Positions 52,362 to 60,853 of a stretch of DNA of 64,000 nt are shown here, piece after piece. The first letter of the stretch is position 1. Every line of letters starts with the position of its first letter. The position numbers were made by a program, and so were the translations under genes. The stretch lies in the NCBI RefSeq assembly GCF_030695065.1, contig NZ_JAUYTR010000016.1:186001-250000 (forward strand). The letters run 5' to 3'. The stretch comes from Sediminibacterium sp. GTDB lineage: Bacteria; Bacteroidota; Bacteroidia; Chitinophagales; Chitinophagaceae. Under the pieces are notes generated by a model. It had not been told where the DNA came from. It did no database searches and saw nothing but the letters and a program-made list of their open reading frames with translations.

Positions 52362-53309
52362 TTAAGCAGACTGAAAAGAATCCGCCATCTTAGTGCAAAT
52401 ACTGCTAGAAATCATTTTTTCTGCCAATGAAATCATATTCGAAAAAGCTTTAGCAGAACTGATGCCATGTCCTATAATAACTGGTTTTGCAACCCCTAAT
52501 ACAGGAGTACCCCCATAGTTTTCATAATGAAAACGACTTAAATATTCATCGTTGGCTAGCCCTCTTTCTTTTGCCAAATCATAAAAAGATTCGGCCATTT
52601 TCAACACAATATTTCCGGTGAATCCATCGCAAACCATTACGTTGGCTTTGTCATTAAAGAAATCTCTTCCTTCTATATTGCCTATAAAATTGATTTGTTT
52701 GTTCTCTTTTAAAAGGGGGTAGGTGGCCTGTGCCAAGATATTCCCTTTCCCTTCTTCCTCACCCACATTAACTAAACCAACTGTTGGTGTATTAATGCCT
52801 AGAATATGCTCTGCATATAAACTGCCTAGTATGGCAAATTGATTCAATAATTCGGGCTTGCAATCTGCATTTAACCCTACATCTAATAATACGCCAGTAG
52901 ATCCATTTACTTTAGGAATAACAGTTGCAATGGTAGGTCTACTTACCCCTGCAATGGCTTTTATGCTAAACATGGCACCCACCAGCATTGCGCCGGTATT
53001 GCCTGCACTTATAAAAGCGTCTATTTTCCCTGATGCAAGTAAGTGAAATCCAATAGCTATAGAAGAATGCTGCTTTTCTTTTAAAGCTTTGGTAGGGTGT
53101 TCATGATAACCAATGGTTTCTGAAGCATGTACAAAATGCAAATTAGGTGATGAAACTTCATACTCCTTTATTAAGGGTTGTACTAAAGATTCATCACCTA
53201 TGCAATATAAGTTTACCGCGGAATTTTTATTAGACATGAACAGAAGTATTCCTTTCACCGCTTCTAACGGTGCAAAATCTCCTCCCATCATGTCTATTCC
53301 TATATTCAT
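52362..53309 (-). CDS. plsX: phosphate acyltransferase PlsX
   Basis: A 315-residue peripheral membrane enzyme making acyl-phosphate from acyl-ACP. NIGIDMMGGDFAPLEAVKGI is the family start, followed by SSIAIGFHLLASGKIDAFISAGNTGA, shown here as AFISAGNTGAML, then VLLDVGLNADCKPE and VCDGFTGNIVLKMAES. Length is normal. It follows rpmF by 35 bases in the common yceD-rpmF-plsX order and supplies PlsY (18.9 kb). Confidence 0.95.
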   Translation of the reverse strand: MNIGIDMMGGDFAPLEAVKGILLFMSNKNSAVNLYCIGDESLVQPLIKEYEVSSPNLHFVHASETIGYHEHPTKALKEKQHSSIAIGFHLLASGKIDAFISAGNTGAMLVGAMFSIKAIAGVSRPTIATVIPKVNGSTGVLLDVGLNADCKPELLNQFAILGSLYAEHILGINTPTVGLVNVGEEEGKGNILAQATYPLLKENKQINFIGNIEGRDFFNDKANVMVCDGFTGNIVLKMAESFYDLAKERGLANDEYLSRFHYENYGGTPVLGVAKPVIIGHGISSAKAFSNMISLAEKMISSSICTKMADSFQSA

Positions 53310-53344
53310 TGCAGTAAGCTAAGGGTATAACTGATCTGTAAAGG

Positions 53345-53539
53345 TTATGCTTTCAACGGTGCTTTCTCAGCAACTAACTTTCCTTTATAGAACAATTTAC
53401 CTTCGCTAACATGTGCACGATGGCGTACATGAATTTCTCCTGTTGTGGAGTCTTTGCTCAAAGTAACTTCTTGTGCTACATAGTGCGTTCTTCTTTTAGC
53501 ACTTCTCTGCTGTGAATGTCTGCGTTTTGGATTTGGCAT
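53345..53539 (-). CDS. rpmF: 50S ribosomal protein L32
   Basis: A 64-residue large-subunit protein. MPNPKRRHSQQRSAKRRTHY is canonical. The two cysteine pairs of the zinc-binding form are absent, so this is the zinc-free variant; HVRHRAHVSEGKLFYKGK replaces the ribbon. It sits between yceD and plsX, as in many bacteria. Confidence 0.95.
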   Translation of the reverse strand: MPNPKRRHSQQRSAKRRTHYVAQEVTLSKDSTTGEIHVRHRAHVSEGKLFYKGKLVAEKAPLKA

Positions 53540-53566
53540 TGCTCAAAATTTATGGTAACAAAATTT

Positions 53567-54112
53567 TTATTCTAAATCTTTAAACTTTTCTAAACCCTTC
53601 CATACGGTTGGGGTACTGTCTTTGGTTGCTTCTTCTTCCATCTTCCTTAATTTCTCTAACACTTCTTTGTTGCATTTTGAACCACCCATCTCTTCGGGAG
53701 AACAGGTTTTTTGCAAAGGAATGCTCAAGTTAACAAACTCGTAAATCCAGTTAGCTACCTGTAGATGACTTTCGTTTCTACTGATATAATACACATCTGG
53801 ATCTTCTTCCTGTTCATTTAAAGTGTCGGGCTCATCTACCATTTTTACAATGATATTGAACTCGTCCCATAATTGAAGGGGAAGTGTATTTCCGCAACGA
53901 TCGCAACCTGTTTGAATGCTACCATCAATATCAAATTTCAATTGCATGAAACCCGATTTTTTGTCTAGTAGCAATTTTACAGTAGCATCACAATTACTGA
54001 AATCTTGCTCGCCATAAGGAATAAAGAACTTATCATCCACCTTGTATTCGTACACATGAACACCCGGCTTCAAACCCACAAAAGCGATCTCATATTCGCG
54101 CCGATGATTCAT
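53567..54112 (-). CDS. yceD: YceD / DUF177 protein
   Basis: A 181-residue protein encoded directly upstream of rpmF. IQTGCDRCGNTLPLQLWDEF carries the conserved CxxC of DUF177; a second pair (CSPEEMGGSKCN) follows near 150. The family is involved in 23S rRNA accumulation and ribosome assembly in plants and bacteria, though the mechanism is unclear. ATG 54112 is preferred to a GTG two codons upstream. It has a textbook promoter on the minus strand. Confidence 0.9.
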   Translation of the reverse strand: MNHRREYEIAFVGLKPGVHVYEYKVDDKFFIPYGEQDFSNCDATVKLLLDKKSGFMQLKFDIDGSIQTGCDRCGNTLPLQLWDEFNIIVKMVDEPDTLNEQEEDPDVYYISRNESHLQVANWIYEFVNLSIPLQKTCSPEEMGGSKCNKEVLEKLRKMEEEATKDSTPTVWKGLEKFKDLE

Positions 54113-54132
54113 ATCCACGTTTTAAGGGTTTG

Positions 54133-54163
54133 CAAAGGTAGAAAAAACAGCCCAATTTGCCAA
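54133..54163 (-). promoter_or_regulatory. yceD-rpmF-plsX promoter (TTG-N20-TACCTTTG)
   Basis: On the minus strand TTG (54163 to 54161) and TACCTTTG (54140 to 54133) are exactly 20 bases apart, 20 bases before the yceD ATG. Confidence 0.75.
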
Positions 54164-54229
54164 AGTAAACTAAAAATAAGCCGTTTAAGTGCAGCCACCA
54201 TCCTAACTTTAGCTTAGAACTAAGCAAAT

Positions 54230-55345
54230 ATGCAGCTAATAATAGATGAAAAAAAGATAAAAAAGACCTTTTTGCTGCTTCTTGGAGGCGTTTTAACCTA
54301 TTTAGCAGGCCAATCTACTTGGTTTGTGGAAAACTGGTATGTAGTAAAATTTTATCCACTTTGGTCTAATTTTTTAAAAAGAGGGTCAAATTTTTTCCCT
54401 TTTAGCCTTGGAGATTTTCTTTATGCTGGATTAATCATCTATTTCATTGTCCTTTTTATAAGGTGGTGTTCTCGTTTTTTACGAGCAAACCAGCGCTCGG
54501 CCTTTTTCTGGTCTGGTATAAACCGAATGGTTCAAATGAGCTTAATTGGTTATATGCTGTTTCAAGTATTTTGGGGGTTCAATTACAAAAAAGGAGGAAT
54601 TGCGCTACAGTTAGGTTTAAATCCCACCGTATATAGTCAAGAGGAAATAACCGAATTAACGAATGGATTAATTGATTCTGCAAATTATTATAGAAGAAAA
54701 ATAGGTTCAGGTGATTTACCTGTTTTCAGTAAAACTCAATTAATTAAAGATGCTCAATACGCATTCACTAAAGCCTCTATTCAATATCCTTTTTTAAGTA
54801 CAAATATTGCGTCTGTAAAATTTAGTTTGTTTGAACCTATTGCAGATTATATTGGTTTTTCTGGTTACTATAATCCTTTTACAGGAGAAGCTCATTTAAG
54901 AAATGACTTGCCAGGTATTTTAAATTTGTTTATCATTTGCCATGAAGTAGGTCATCAAATTGGTTACGCAAGTGAAAGCGAAGCCAGCTTTGTAGGCTTC
55001 CTGGCAGCAAAATCGAGTACGAATCCTTTTTTGCAATATTCAATGTATTTAGATTTATTGAATTATTCGTTTAATGAACAGTACCTTTTGTATGCAAAAG
55101 AAAACTTTGCTGCATTTGACCAGGTTGTAAAAAACAATCGCAATAGAATGGATTCATTGGTTAAAAAAGATCGAAAAGATATTCGTGATTTTTTTTACAA
55201 TCGACGTAATTATATTAGTCCTATTAGTAATAACGTTTACGATCAATTTCTAAAAATGAATCAACAAATGGCTGGAATAGAAAGTTATAATGAAGTAGTA
55301 GCATGGTTAATCAGTTTTCAAAAAAGAAAAAATGAAAATAAGTAA
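54230..55345 (+). CDS. DUF3810 membrane protein with HExxH motif
   Basis: A 371-residue protein of a Bacteroidota- and Firmicutes-associated family. Three hydrophobic segments lie in the first 120 residues (FLLLLGGVLTYLAG, FLYAGLIIYFIVLFI, MVQMSLIGYMLFQVFWG). The soluble part contains ICHEVGHQIGYASESEASF, with the metallopeptidase-like HEVGH at 238-242 and a glutamate in the ESEA segment that could be the third zinc ligand. This suggests a membrane-bound zinc protease, but no activity is established. It overlaps the TspO gene by 14 bases. Confidence 0.82.
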   Translation: MQLIIDEKKIKKTFLLLLGGVLTYLAGQSTWFVENWYVVKFYPLWSNFLKRGSNFFPFSLGDFLYAGLIIYFIVLFIRWCSRFLRANQRSAFFWSGINRMVQMSLIGYMLFQVFWGFNYKKGGIALQLGLNPTVYSQEEITELTNGLIDSANYYRRKIGSGDLPVFSKTQLIKDAQYAFTKASIQYPFLSTNIASVKFSLFEPIADYIGFSGYYNPFTGEAHLRNDLPGILNLFIICHEVGHQIGYASESEASFVGFLAAKSSTNPFLQYSMYLDLLNYSFNEQYLLYAKENFAAFDQVVKNNRNRMDSLVKKDRKDIRDFFYNRRNYISPISNNVYDQFLKMNQQMAGIESYNEVVAWLISFQKRKNENK

Positions 55346-55805
55346 TACACAAAAACTAGTCATATCCATTGTTGCAACTGTTGGGCTTGGGTCACTTGGG
55401 GGCATTTTTACCATTGCAGAAATACCTAACTGGTATGCTGGACTAAATAAACCTTCTTTCAACCCGCCCAATTGGATATTTGGCCCAATGTGGACTACTT
55501 TGTATGTTTTAATGGGTATTAGCTTTTACCTTATTTGGAAATTACCCGTTAGTGCAACCAGAACCCAGGCCATTCGAATATTCATTATTCAATTTATATT
55601 GAATTTTTGTTGGTCAATTATTTTCTTTTCTATGCACCAAATTGGATGGGCATTGGTAGAAATTATTGCAATGTGGTTGTTTATTATACTTACGATAGTG
55701 CAATTCAGGAAATTATCCATTCTTGCTGCTGTGTTATTAATTCCTTACTTATTATGGGTAAGTTTTGCTAGTATACTAAATGGCAGCATCTGGCAATTAA
55801 ATTAA
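55332..55805 (+). CDS. tspO: TspO/MBR family protein
   Basis: A 157-residue membrane protein with five helices. GLNKPSFNPPNWIFGPMWTTLY and LYVLMGISFYLIWK are the family signature, and NFCWSIIFF matches the conserved tryptophan-rich helix. TspO proteins bind porphyrins or cholesterol-like ligands and influence tetrapyrrole or stress responses. The start lies inside the end of the DUF3810 gene (14-base overlap), and the stop overlaps dcd by four bases tail to tail. Confidence 0.92.
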   Translation: MKISNTQKLVISIVATVGLGSLGGIFTIAEIPNWYAGLNKPSFNPPNWIFGPMWTTLYVLMGISFYLIWKLPVSATRTQAIRIFIIQFILNFCWSIIFFSMHQIGWALVEIIAMWLFIILTIVQFRKLSILAAVLLIPYLLWVSFASILNGSIWQLN

Positions 55806-56338
55806 AATTGATTCTTCCACATCATGCTCTCAATAGGCTTATTGGGTTGGCCGCTGTATTTGGCATTTCCTTTTTGATTGTATTTTACCCCAATTTCTCC
55901 GTCAACTGGGAAATAAATTAATTGACCAATGGGCATGCCTTTGTAAACACGAACGGGTTGTTTGCAAGAGATTTCTAAGGTCCAGTTACCGCAAAAACCC
56001 ACATCGCCTTTTCCGGCAGTTGCATGGATATCAATGCCCAGTCTCCCTGTAGAAGATTTACCTTCTAAAAAAGGAACATGTGCATGGGTCTCCGTATACT
56101 CTTCGGTAACACCTAAGTAAAATCCACTTGGATGCAAAACATACCCTTCTTCAGGAATTTCAAAGTAAGTTATGGTATTGTGTTTTTTAGCATCCAACAC
56201 TTCATCGGTATAAGTAGCTAACCATTTGCCTAAATGAACATCATAGCTATTACTTCCCAGGTCGGTTCTATTGTAAGGTTCAATTTTAATAGTCCCTTTT
56301 TCAATTTCTTCTAAAATGCGTAGATCACTTAAAATCAT
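55802..56338 (-). CDS. dcd: dCTP deaminase
   Basis: A 178-residue trimeric enzyme converting dCTP to dUTP for thymidylate synthesis. GTIKIEPYNRTDLGSNSYDVHLG, represented by LGSNSYDVHLGKWL, is diagnostic, with VPFLEGKSSTGRLGIDIHA, the catalytic Glu in WTLEIS, and PIGQLIYF. Length is normal. A bifunctional dCTP deaminase/dUTPase cannot be excluded by reading alone. It is convergent with tspO. Confidence 0.93.
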   Translation of the reverse strand: MILSDLRILEEIEKGTIKIEPYNRTDLGSNSYDVHLGKWLATYTDEVLDAKKHNTITYFEIPEEGYVLHPSGFYLGVTEEYTETHAHVPFLEGKSSTGRLGIDIHATAGKGDVGFCGNWTLEISCKQPVRVYKGMPIGQLIYFPVDGEIGVKYNQKGNAKYSGQPNKPIESMMWKNQF

Positions 56339-56406
56339 TACCGTTAATTTTACTGTTGAATTGCAAAAAAATGCTAATTCTGCAATGTATACGCTAAAAT
56401 CTTTTT

Positions 56407-57042
56407 GTGCCCATCTATTATCAACAAAATATCAACGATTTTACTCAATTAGCCGTTTGGAAGATTGATGAAACGGAGTCATTTTTTAACCAAAAAGTAA
56501 CCATACAACAGCAGGTAACCCACCCCCACAAACGATTACAGCATTTGGCTGGCAGGTTTTTGCTCCCTTATTTGTATCCAGATTTTCCCAGTGAGTTAAT
56601 TCAAATAGCAGATACCCGTAAACCCTATTTACCCAATGAAGCCTATCATTTTTCAATTTCTCATTGCGGGGATTATGCTGCAGCCATTGTTAGTTCAACC
56701 CAAAGAGTAGGGGTAGATGTAGAAATGGTAACCCACCGTGTGAACAAAATCAGGCATAAATTCCTGCATGTTTCAGAATTAGAAAATTGGAATATTGAAT
56801 CGTTAGAAGAACAAGAAAAATTCCGCACACTCACTTTGTTATGGAGTGCAAAAGAAGCTATGTTTAAATGGTGGGGAAGGGGCGATATTGATTTCAGTGA
56901 TTGTATGCAAGTTGAAGCGGCAGACTTAAAAGCAAGTGGTATTTTAAAAGCTATTTTTAGAAAAGAAGATTTTATTGCTTCTTTGCAATTGCATTATCGG
57001 TTAACGAATGAGTTGAGTTTGGTTTGGGTAAACAATGATTAA
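56407..57042 (+). CDS. 4'-phosphopantetheinyl transferase
   Basis: A 211-residue Sfp-like enzyme that activates acyl or peptidyl carrier proteins with coenzyme A. The metal- and CoA-binding motifs are GVDVEMVTHRV and LLWSAKEAMFKWWG, and HFSISHCGDYAAAI holds the conserved SxSH-type element. The frame opens with GTG at 56407; the next Met is after the GVDVEM motif, so GTG is the likely start. It may serve acyl carrier protein or a secondary-metabolite synthase; none is encoded nearby. Confidence 0.9.
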   Translation: MPIYYQQNINDFTQLAVWKIDETESFFNQKVTIQQQVTHPHKRLQHLAGRFLLPYLYPDFPSELIQIADTRKPYLPNEAYHFSISHCGDYAAAIVSSTQRVGVDVEMVTHRVNKIRHKFLHVSELENWNIESLEEQEKFRTLTLLWSAKEAMFKWWGRGDIDFSDCMQVEAADLKASGILKAIFRKEDFIASLQLHYRLTNELSLVWVNND

Positions 57043-57043
57043 T

Positions 57044-58141
57044 TTATTCGTATTTTCCTGTCTTGGGCATTTTCTTTAAGTATTTCCTTAACGAACATTT
57101 TAAATGGGTTTTTAATAACTGTCCCATGGTGCGGGCTTTCAAATATTGTGGATTATTAAAGTGGACGAACAAAGATTCTCTTAATTCTGCAATTTTTTCA
57201 TCTGTAGAAATTTGATCATCATCCATGATATCTAAAATTTCTTTAACTCGGTAACGGGAAGAAACCAATCGAAATGTCATCATTGTTTTTTCCTCTGCTT
57301 GGTATTGTTCTATAGACTGTTTATCTAAGTGTTTCAATACCATATTCACTAATGCTTGATTGTCTTTAAAAAATTGTGGTAGGTATAAATTTTTACGGCC
57401 TTCATAAGATTGCTGATCAAAATCGATGGCCCTTATTCGGTATTGGAAGTCTTCGATGTCTGGAATAATATTAACAACAAAATTATAGGAACGCATATCG
57501 CCCAATAACTGAACAAAACATCGCTCATTAAATTTGACAAACTCTTTGGCTAGCCTTATTTTGTTAGTGTTTTCAGCTTCTATATAATCTTGGATAAATA
57601 AATCGCCTGGTATACCTGGAATATGTTCCTCAATTAAAGTGTCTTTACTAGTAAAGTAAGTAATGCGATTGGGAGAGAGAATATGTTCTAATTCTAATCC
57701 ATATATTCTACTTGCATCAGCTCTTTTAATGTAATAATGATCGTAATTGTCGTTAAACTTGTTTACAATCCTAATGCGAAAAGGTTGACTATTACCAAAA
57801 TAACAGTAGTCAATTCTTGCTACATCCAAGTGATTGGCAAAACTTAAATCACCTTCTGTTTTTAAAATGGCATAAACTTTTACTAGACTTTTTCTGAGAA
57901 AATCCCATTCGCGCATATCATAAGAAACCTGCTCCCAAGCAGTATCTTTTCCATTTTTGTCTTTTAATGGAGTAGTATAAGTAAACCTTTGTAAATCTTG
58001 GTAGCTAAAGGGGAGTAGAACCTCTCTTCCATATCGCTTTAAGTAATGACGTAAGTCTTCCTTAATGGGAAACATAGGTTTCCTTTTTGAAGGGATATTC
58101 GCTTTACCTTCTGGGTTAATATGGTCAAAGAAATTAATCAA
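57044..58141 (-). CDS. unknown protein with protein-kinase-like fold motifs
   Basis: A 365-residue protein (TTG start at 58141 inside the DUF2130 gene; 343 from ATG 58075). I do not recognise a named family. Motifs recall the kinase-like fold: YYIKRADASRIYGLELEHIL with a possible ATP-binding Lys and helix-C Glu, LIEEHIPGIPGDLF as a hinge-like segment, GDMRSYNF (214-221) as a catalytic-loop-like Asp/Asn pair, and RAIDFDQQ (Asp240, Asp242) as the metal-binding Asp. The C-terminal 90 residues are helical and basic. Activity, if any, is unknown; it is coupled to DUF2130 by an eight-base overlap. Confidence 0.6.
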   Translation of the reverse strand: MINFFDHINPEGKANIPSKRKPMFPIKEDLRHYLKRYGREVLLPFSYQDLQRFTYTTPLKDKNGKDTAWEQVSYDMREWDFLRKSLVKVYAILKTEGDLSFANHLDVARIDYCYFGNSQPFRIRIVNKFNDNYDHYYIKRADASRIYGLELEHILSPNRITYFTSKDTLIEEHIPGIPGDLFIQDYIEAENTNKIRLAKEFVKFNERCFVQLLGDMRSYNFVVNIIPDIEDFQYRIRAIDFDQQSYEGRKNLYLPQFFKDNQALVNMVLKHLDKQSIEQYQAEEKTMMTFRLVSSRYRVKEILDIMDDDQISTDEKIAELRESLFVHFNNPQYLKARTMGQLLKTHLKCSLRKYLKKMPKTGKYE

Positions 58142-59333
58142 TTAACATGGTATCATTGTCTTCTAATAAATTCAAGTTAACCGCATCTGCTCCAGCAATT
58201 CCTTCTACTGAGCCTTGTATATGGGCAGCATTCAATAACACTTTCTCTAATTGCTTTTCGCGAGCCTTCCAAAGTCGTTCCATAGTATCTCGTTCTTTTT
58301 GAATACTCTGACGCATACTCATGAACCCCTCTCTAATGGCTTTCCATTGTTCACTAAACTCGGTACCTGTTAAATAGTCGTAAAGCATGACCATTTTATC
58401 GCCCTTGTTCTCTTGACTTTTACGCGCATCTGCAATTTTCAACAACGCATTTCTAAGCAATAAGGCCACACTTCTAACTTCATTAAAGGTACAGATATAT
58501 ACCCCGTCTTTTTCTCCAAATCGTTCCATGTCTTTAGGGAAAGTTTGGGTTACAATAACTGCCACATCTGCGCCATGACTTCGCATGTCTTTTTTTAATT
58601 TCTCAATCCATTCATTGGAAAAATCTTTGGTACGTTTGCTCTCGTAAATAATTTTACCAGACTCATTGCCAAATTGATTTCGCACAATTTGAACACAATC
58701 TGCACCACGAACACCTTTACCAACTTCTTCAATTTTGTCGAACGGAAAGGTAGATTGCAACATTTCCTCTAACATCAATTCTTGTACTTCACCCTGCAAC
58801 TGCATGCTGCCTTGCTCAGACTTCCTGCGCATTTCTTCAACCAGCTTTTTCTGGTCTTCAATTTGTTTTTCTAGCTCTTTTGTTCTTAGTTGGAACTCTT
58901 GTTCTTTAAGGCTTATTTTTTCAGATTCTTCTTTTTGTAACTGCTCCTTTAATTTAGACCGCTCTTCTAATAATTGACGTTGAATAGTCAATTGCATTTC
59001 TTCCTCTCGTGTTTTAAGAGCTTGTTCCTTTTGTAAGAATTCTAATTCTTTTCTTCTAGATTCTTTTAACTTCTCTGCATTTTCTGCGGCTTCTTGTTGT
59101 AATAATTTTAGTTGATTTTCGTAATCTGCAGCCAATGATTTTTTAACTGCCTCTTGCATTTCTGTTTGCATTTTCTTCTTTTCTACCTCTAGTAGTTCAG
59201 CAGTTTCAATCTCCTTTTTCTTTTGCCATTCTTTCATTTTACCACGCAGTTCTTTCTCAATTTCATCACGCATGGTATCTCCAGGTTCAAACTGGTGACT
59301 ACAATTAGGGCAGGTTATAATAAAACTAGACAT
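58134..59333 (-). CDS. DUF2130 protein (zinc-finger-like N-terminus, coiled coil, nuclease-like domain)
   Basis: A 399-residue protein. SSFIITCPNCSHQFEPGD carries one CxxC; about 20-185 is a long Glu/Lys/Gln-rich coiled coil. The conserved domain follows, with GVRGADCVQIVRNQFG, then GKIIYESKRTKDFSNEWIEK and GADVAVIVTQTFPKDM. The Glu-x-Lys in YESKRTK and the alternating strands resemble PD-(D/E)XK nucleases, as in RmuC-type proteins. DUF2130 has no established role. ATG 59333 is preferred because the upstream 12 codons precede the conserved start. Confidence 0.82.
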   Translation of the reverse strand: MSSFIITCPNCSHQFEPGDTMRDEIEKELRGKMKEWQKKKEIETAELLEVEKKKMQTEMQEAVKKSLAADYENQLKLLQQEAAENAEKLKESRRKELEFLQKEQALKTREEEMQLTIQRQLLEERSKLKEQLQKEESEKISLKEQEFQLRTKELEKQIEDQKKLVEEMRRKSEQGSMQLQGEVQELMLEEMLQSTFPFDKIEEVGKGVRGADCVQIVRNQFGNESGKIIYESKRTKDFSNEWIEKLKKDMRSHGADVAVIVTQTFPKDMERFGEKDGVYICTFNEVRSVALLLRNALLKIADARKSQENKGDKMVMLYDYLTGTEFSEQWKAIREGFMSMRQSIQKERDTMERLWKAREKQLEKVLLNAAHIQGSVEGIAGADAVNLNLLEDNDTMLID

Positions 59334-59383
59334 ATACAAATTTTCTGCTGTGAAGGTATTAAAAAACAAAGAACTGATTTAGT

Positions 59384-60853
59384 TTAGTGAAACTGCACAT
59401 TAACTAAGGCTAAGTCTGCTATGTATTGAGCTTGTTCTAATGAGATATAAGGAATGGTTACTGTTTCACCTGCAGTGTGCAATTCAATGCTTGCAAGATT
59501 TTTTCGCCGCTGAAAAGGAGTTGTTTTAACCATTACATGTTGAGTCTTATTGAAATTGAGCAATACATTTTCTTCGCCCCAAATACCTTTTTGAATTTGA
59601 ATTGAGTTTTCATTATACCAAAACCTAAACTTTTGATATTTAACCCAATTGGACAAGGCCAAATAAATCAATATTAAAAAAGGGAAAATGATATACCATG
59701 GATTCCAAAAAAAGATGGCTATACTACTCCCAATGGTTATTGGCAAAACGAATAATAGGGTATTTCTCCATCCATATGATGGGTGTACATTATTTAATAT
59801 AGCATTGGAAGATGGCCAAACTGCTTGATATGGTGATACTAATTGATACAATAAATGGGGACGCATCACCGGTAGCTGAATATGTTGCTTTGTTAGGTTT
59901 ATGTCTTCTCCAGCCATATAAAACCGAAGTATTTTAATCCCTAATATTCTTCTAATAAAATTATTGTTCCAGCTAATCAATTGAACCTTATTTTGAAAGA
60001 GCATTTTTTGTTGGGTTTGTAGGAATCCCCATTCCATTTGAAACCCTTTTATGGTAGAAATAATAGTCATTTCATGATATCGGAGCATAACTCTAATAAA
60101 TGAAACTAGTAATGTGAAAAACAAGCCTGCAATCAATATGGTTAAAAACCCCGATAAAGAAAAAGCTGCTATATCAACTTGTTCGTCAATTATATCTGAT
60201 GCATCAAACCCAAATAATTGTTTTAAATCTTCCAATCTTGAATAAGCAAAAGCTAGAATAATTAAGAAGGTTCTTATATGGTTTTCTGAGATGGCTAATC
60301 TAAGTAAATCGAGAAACTGAATTCCTATAAGCTGTTGCGGCTCTTCAGCTATATTTACATTTTTTTCTGCTATTGAACTTTGCAATAAAGTTTGCAGCAA
60401 TAATGCTTTCTCTTTACTGATGGCTTGTACTTCAATTTCTGTTGCATCAGTACCCGCTGTTTCAATCTTCAATTCGCAGGTATTCGTCAATTTATGCAAA
60501 TAGGTTTCTATTAAGTGAACGGATTGCACTCTATTTATTGGCACAATGGTTTTTGTTTTTGTTATCAAACCACCTGTAACTATTAATTCAGACCCTAAAA
60601 TGTAAATTCGAAAAAAGAAAAAATTAATCAGTTGGCTAATATGAATTAATAATATTAATAGGGAAATTCCTAGAATAAAAAAGATGCCAACACTCGTATT
60701 AGTTTTTGCTTCATTTTGTTCATTAATGATTATTCTGCCAATTACTATCAAAACAAGTGGCCAACTAGCTTTAATGACTTTTAAGAGTATGAATAGCAAT
60801 GCAACTGGAGAAAGCCTTTGTGGAATAGACCAATCAAATTTGCTGGTGTTCAT
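59384..60853 (-). CDS. bacterial PH-domain (bPH2) membrane protein, YdbT-like
   Basis: A 489-residue membrane protein with pairs of hydrophobic helices alternating with three bPH2 domains: LIVTGGLITKTKTIVPINRVQSVHL, given here as TIVPINRVQSVHLIE, then FQMEWGFLQTQQKMLF and NENSIQIQKGIWGEENVLL. This is the layout of YdbT. YdbS/YdbT pairs are widespread but their role is unsettled. Its start overlaps the upstream VOC-PH fusion gene by 20 bases, so the two are translationally coupled. ATG 60853 is preferred to a TTG three codons upstream. Confidence 0.85.
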   Translation of the reverse strand: MNTSKFDWSIPQRLSPVALLFILLKVIKASWPLVLIVIGRIIINEQNEAKTNTSVGIFFILGISLLILLIHISQLINFFFFRIYILGSELIVTGGLITKTKTIVPINRVQSVHLIETYLHKLTNTCELKIETAGTDATEIEVQAISKEKALLLQTLLQSSIAEKNVNIAEEPQQLIGIQFLDLLRLAISENHIRTFLIILAFAYSRLEDLKQLFGFDASDIIDEQVDIAAFSLSGFLTILIAGLFFTLLVSFIRVMLRYHEMTIISTIKGFQMEWGFLQTQQKMLFQNKVQLISWNNNFIRRILGIKILRFYMAGEDINLTKQHIQLPVMRPHLLYQLVSPYQAVWPSSNAILNNVHPSYGWRNTLLFVLPITIGSSIAIFFWNPWYIIFPFLILIYLALSNWVKYQKFRFWYNENSIQIQKGIWGEENVLLNFNKTQHVMVKTTPFQRRKNLASIELHTAGETVTIPYISLEQAQYIADLALVNVQFH

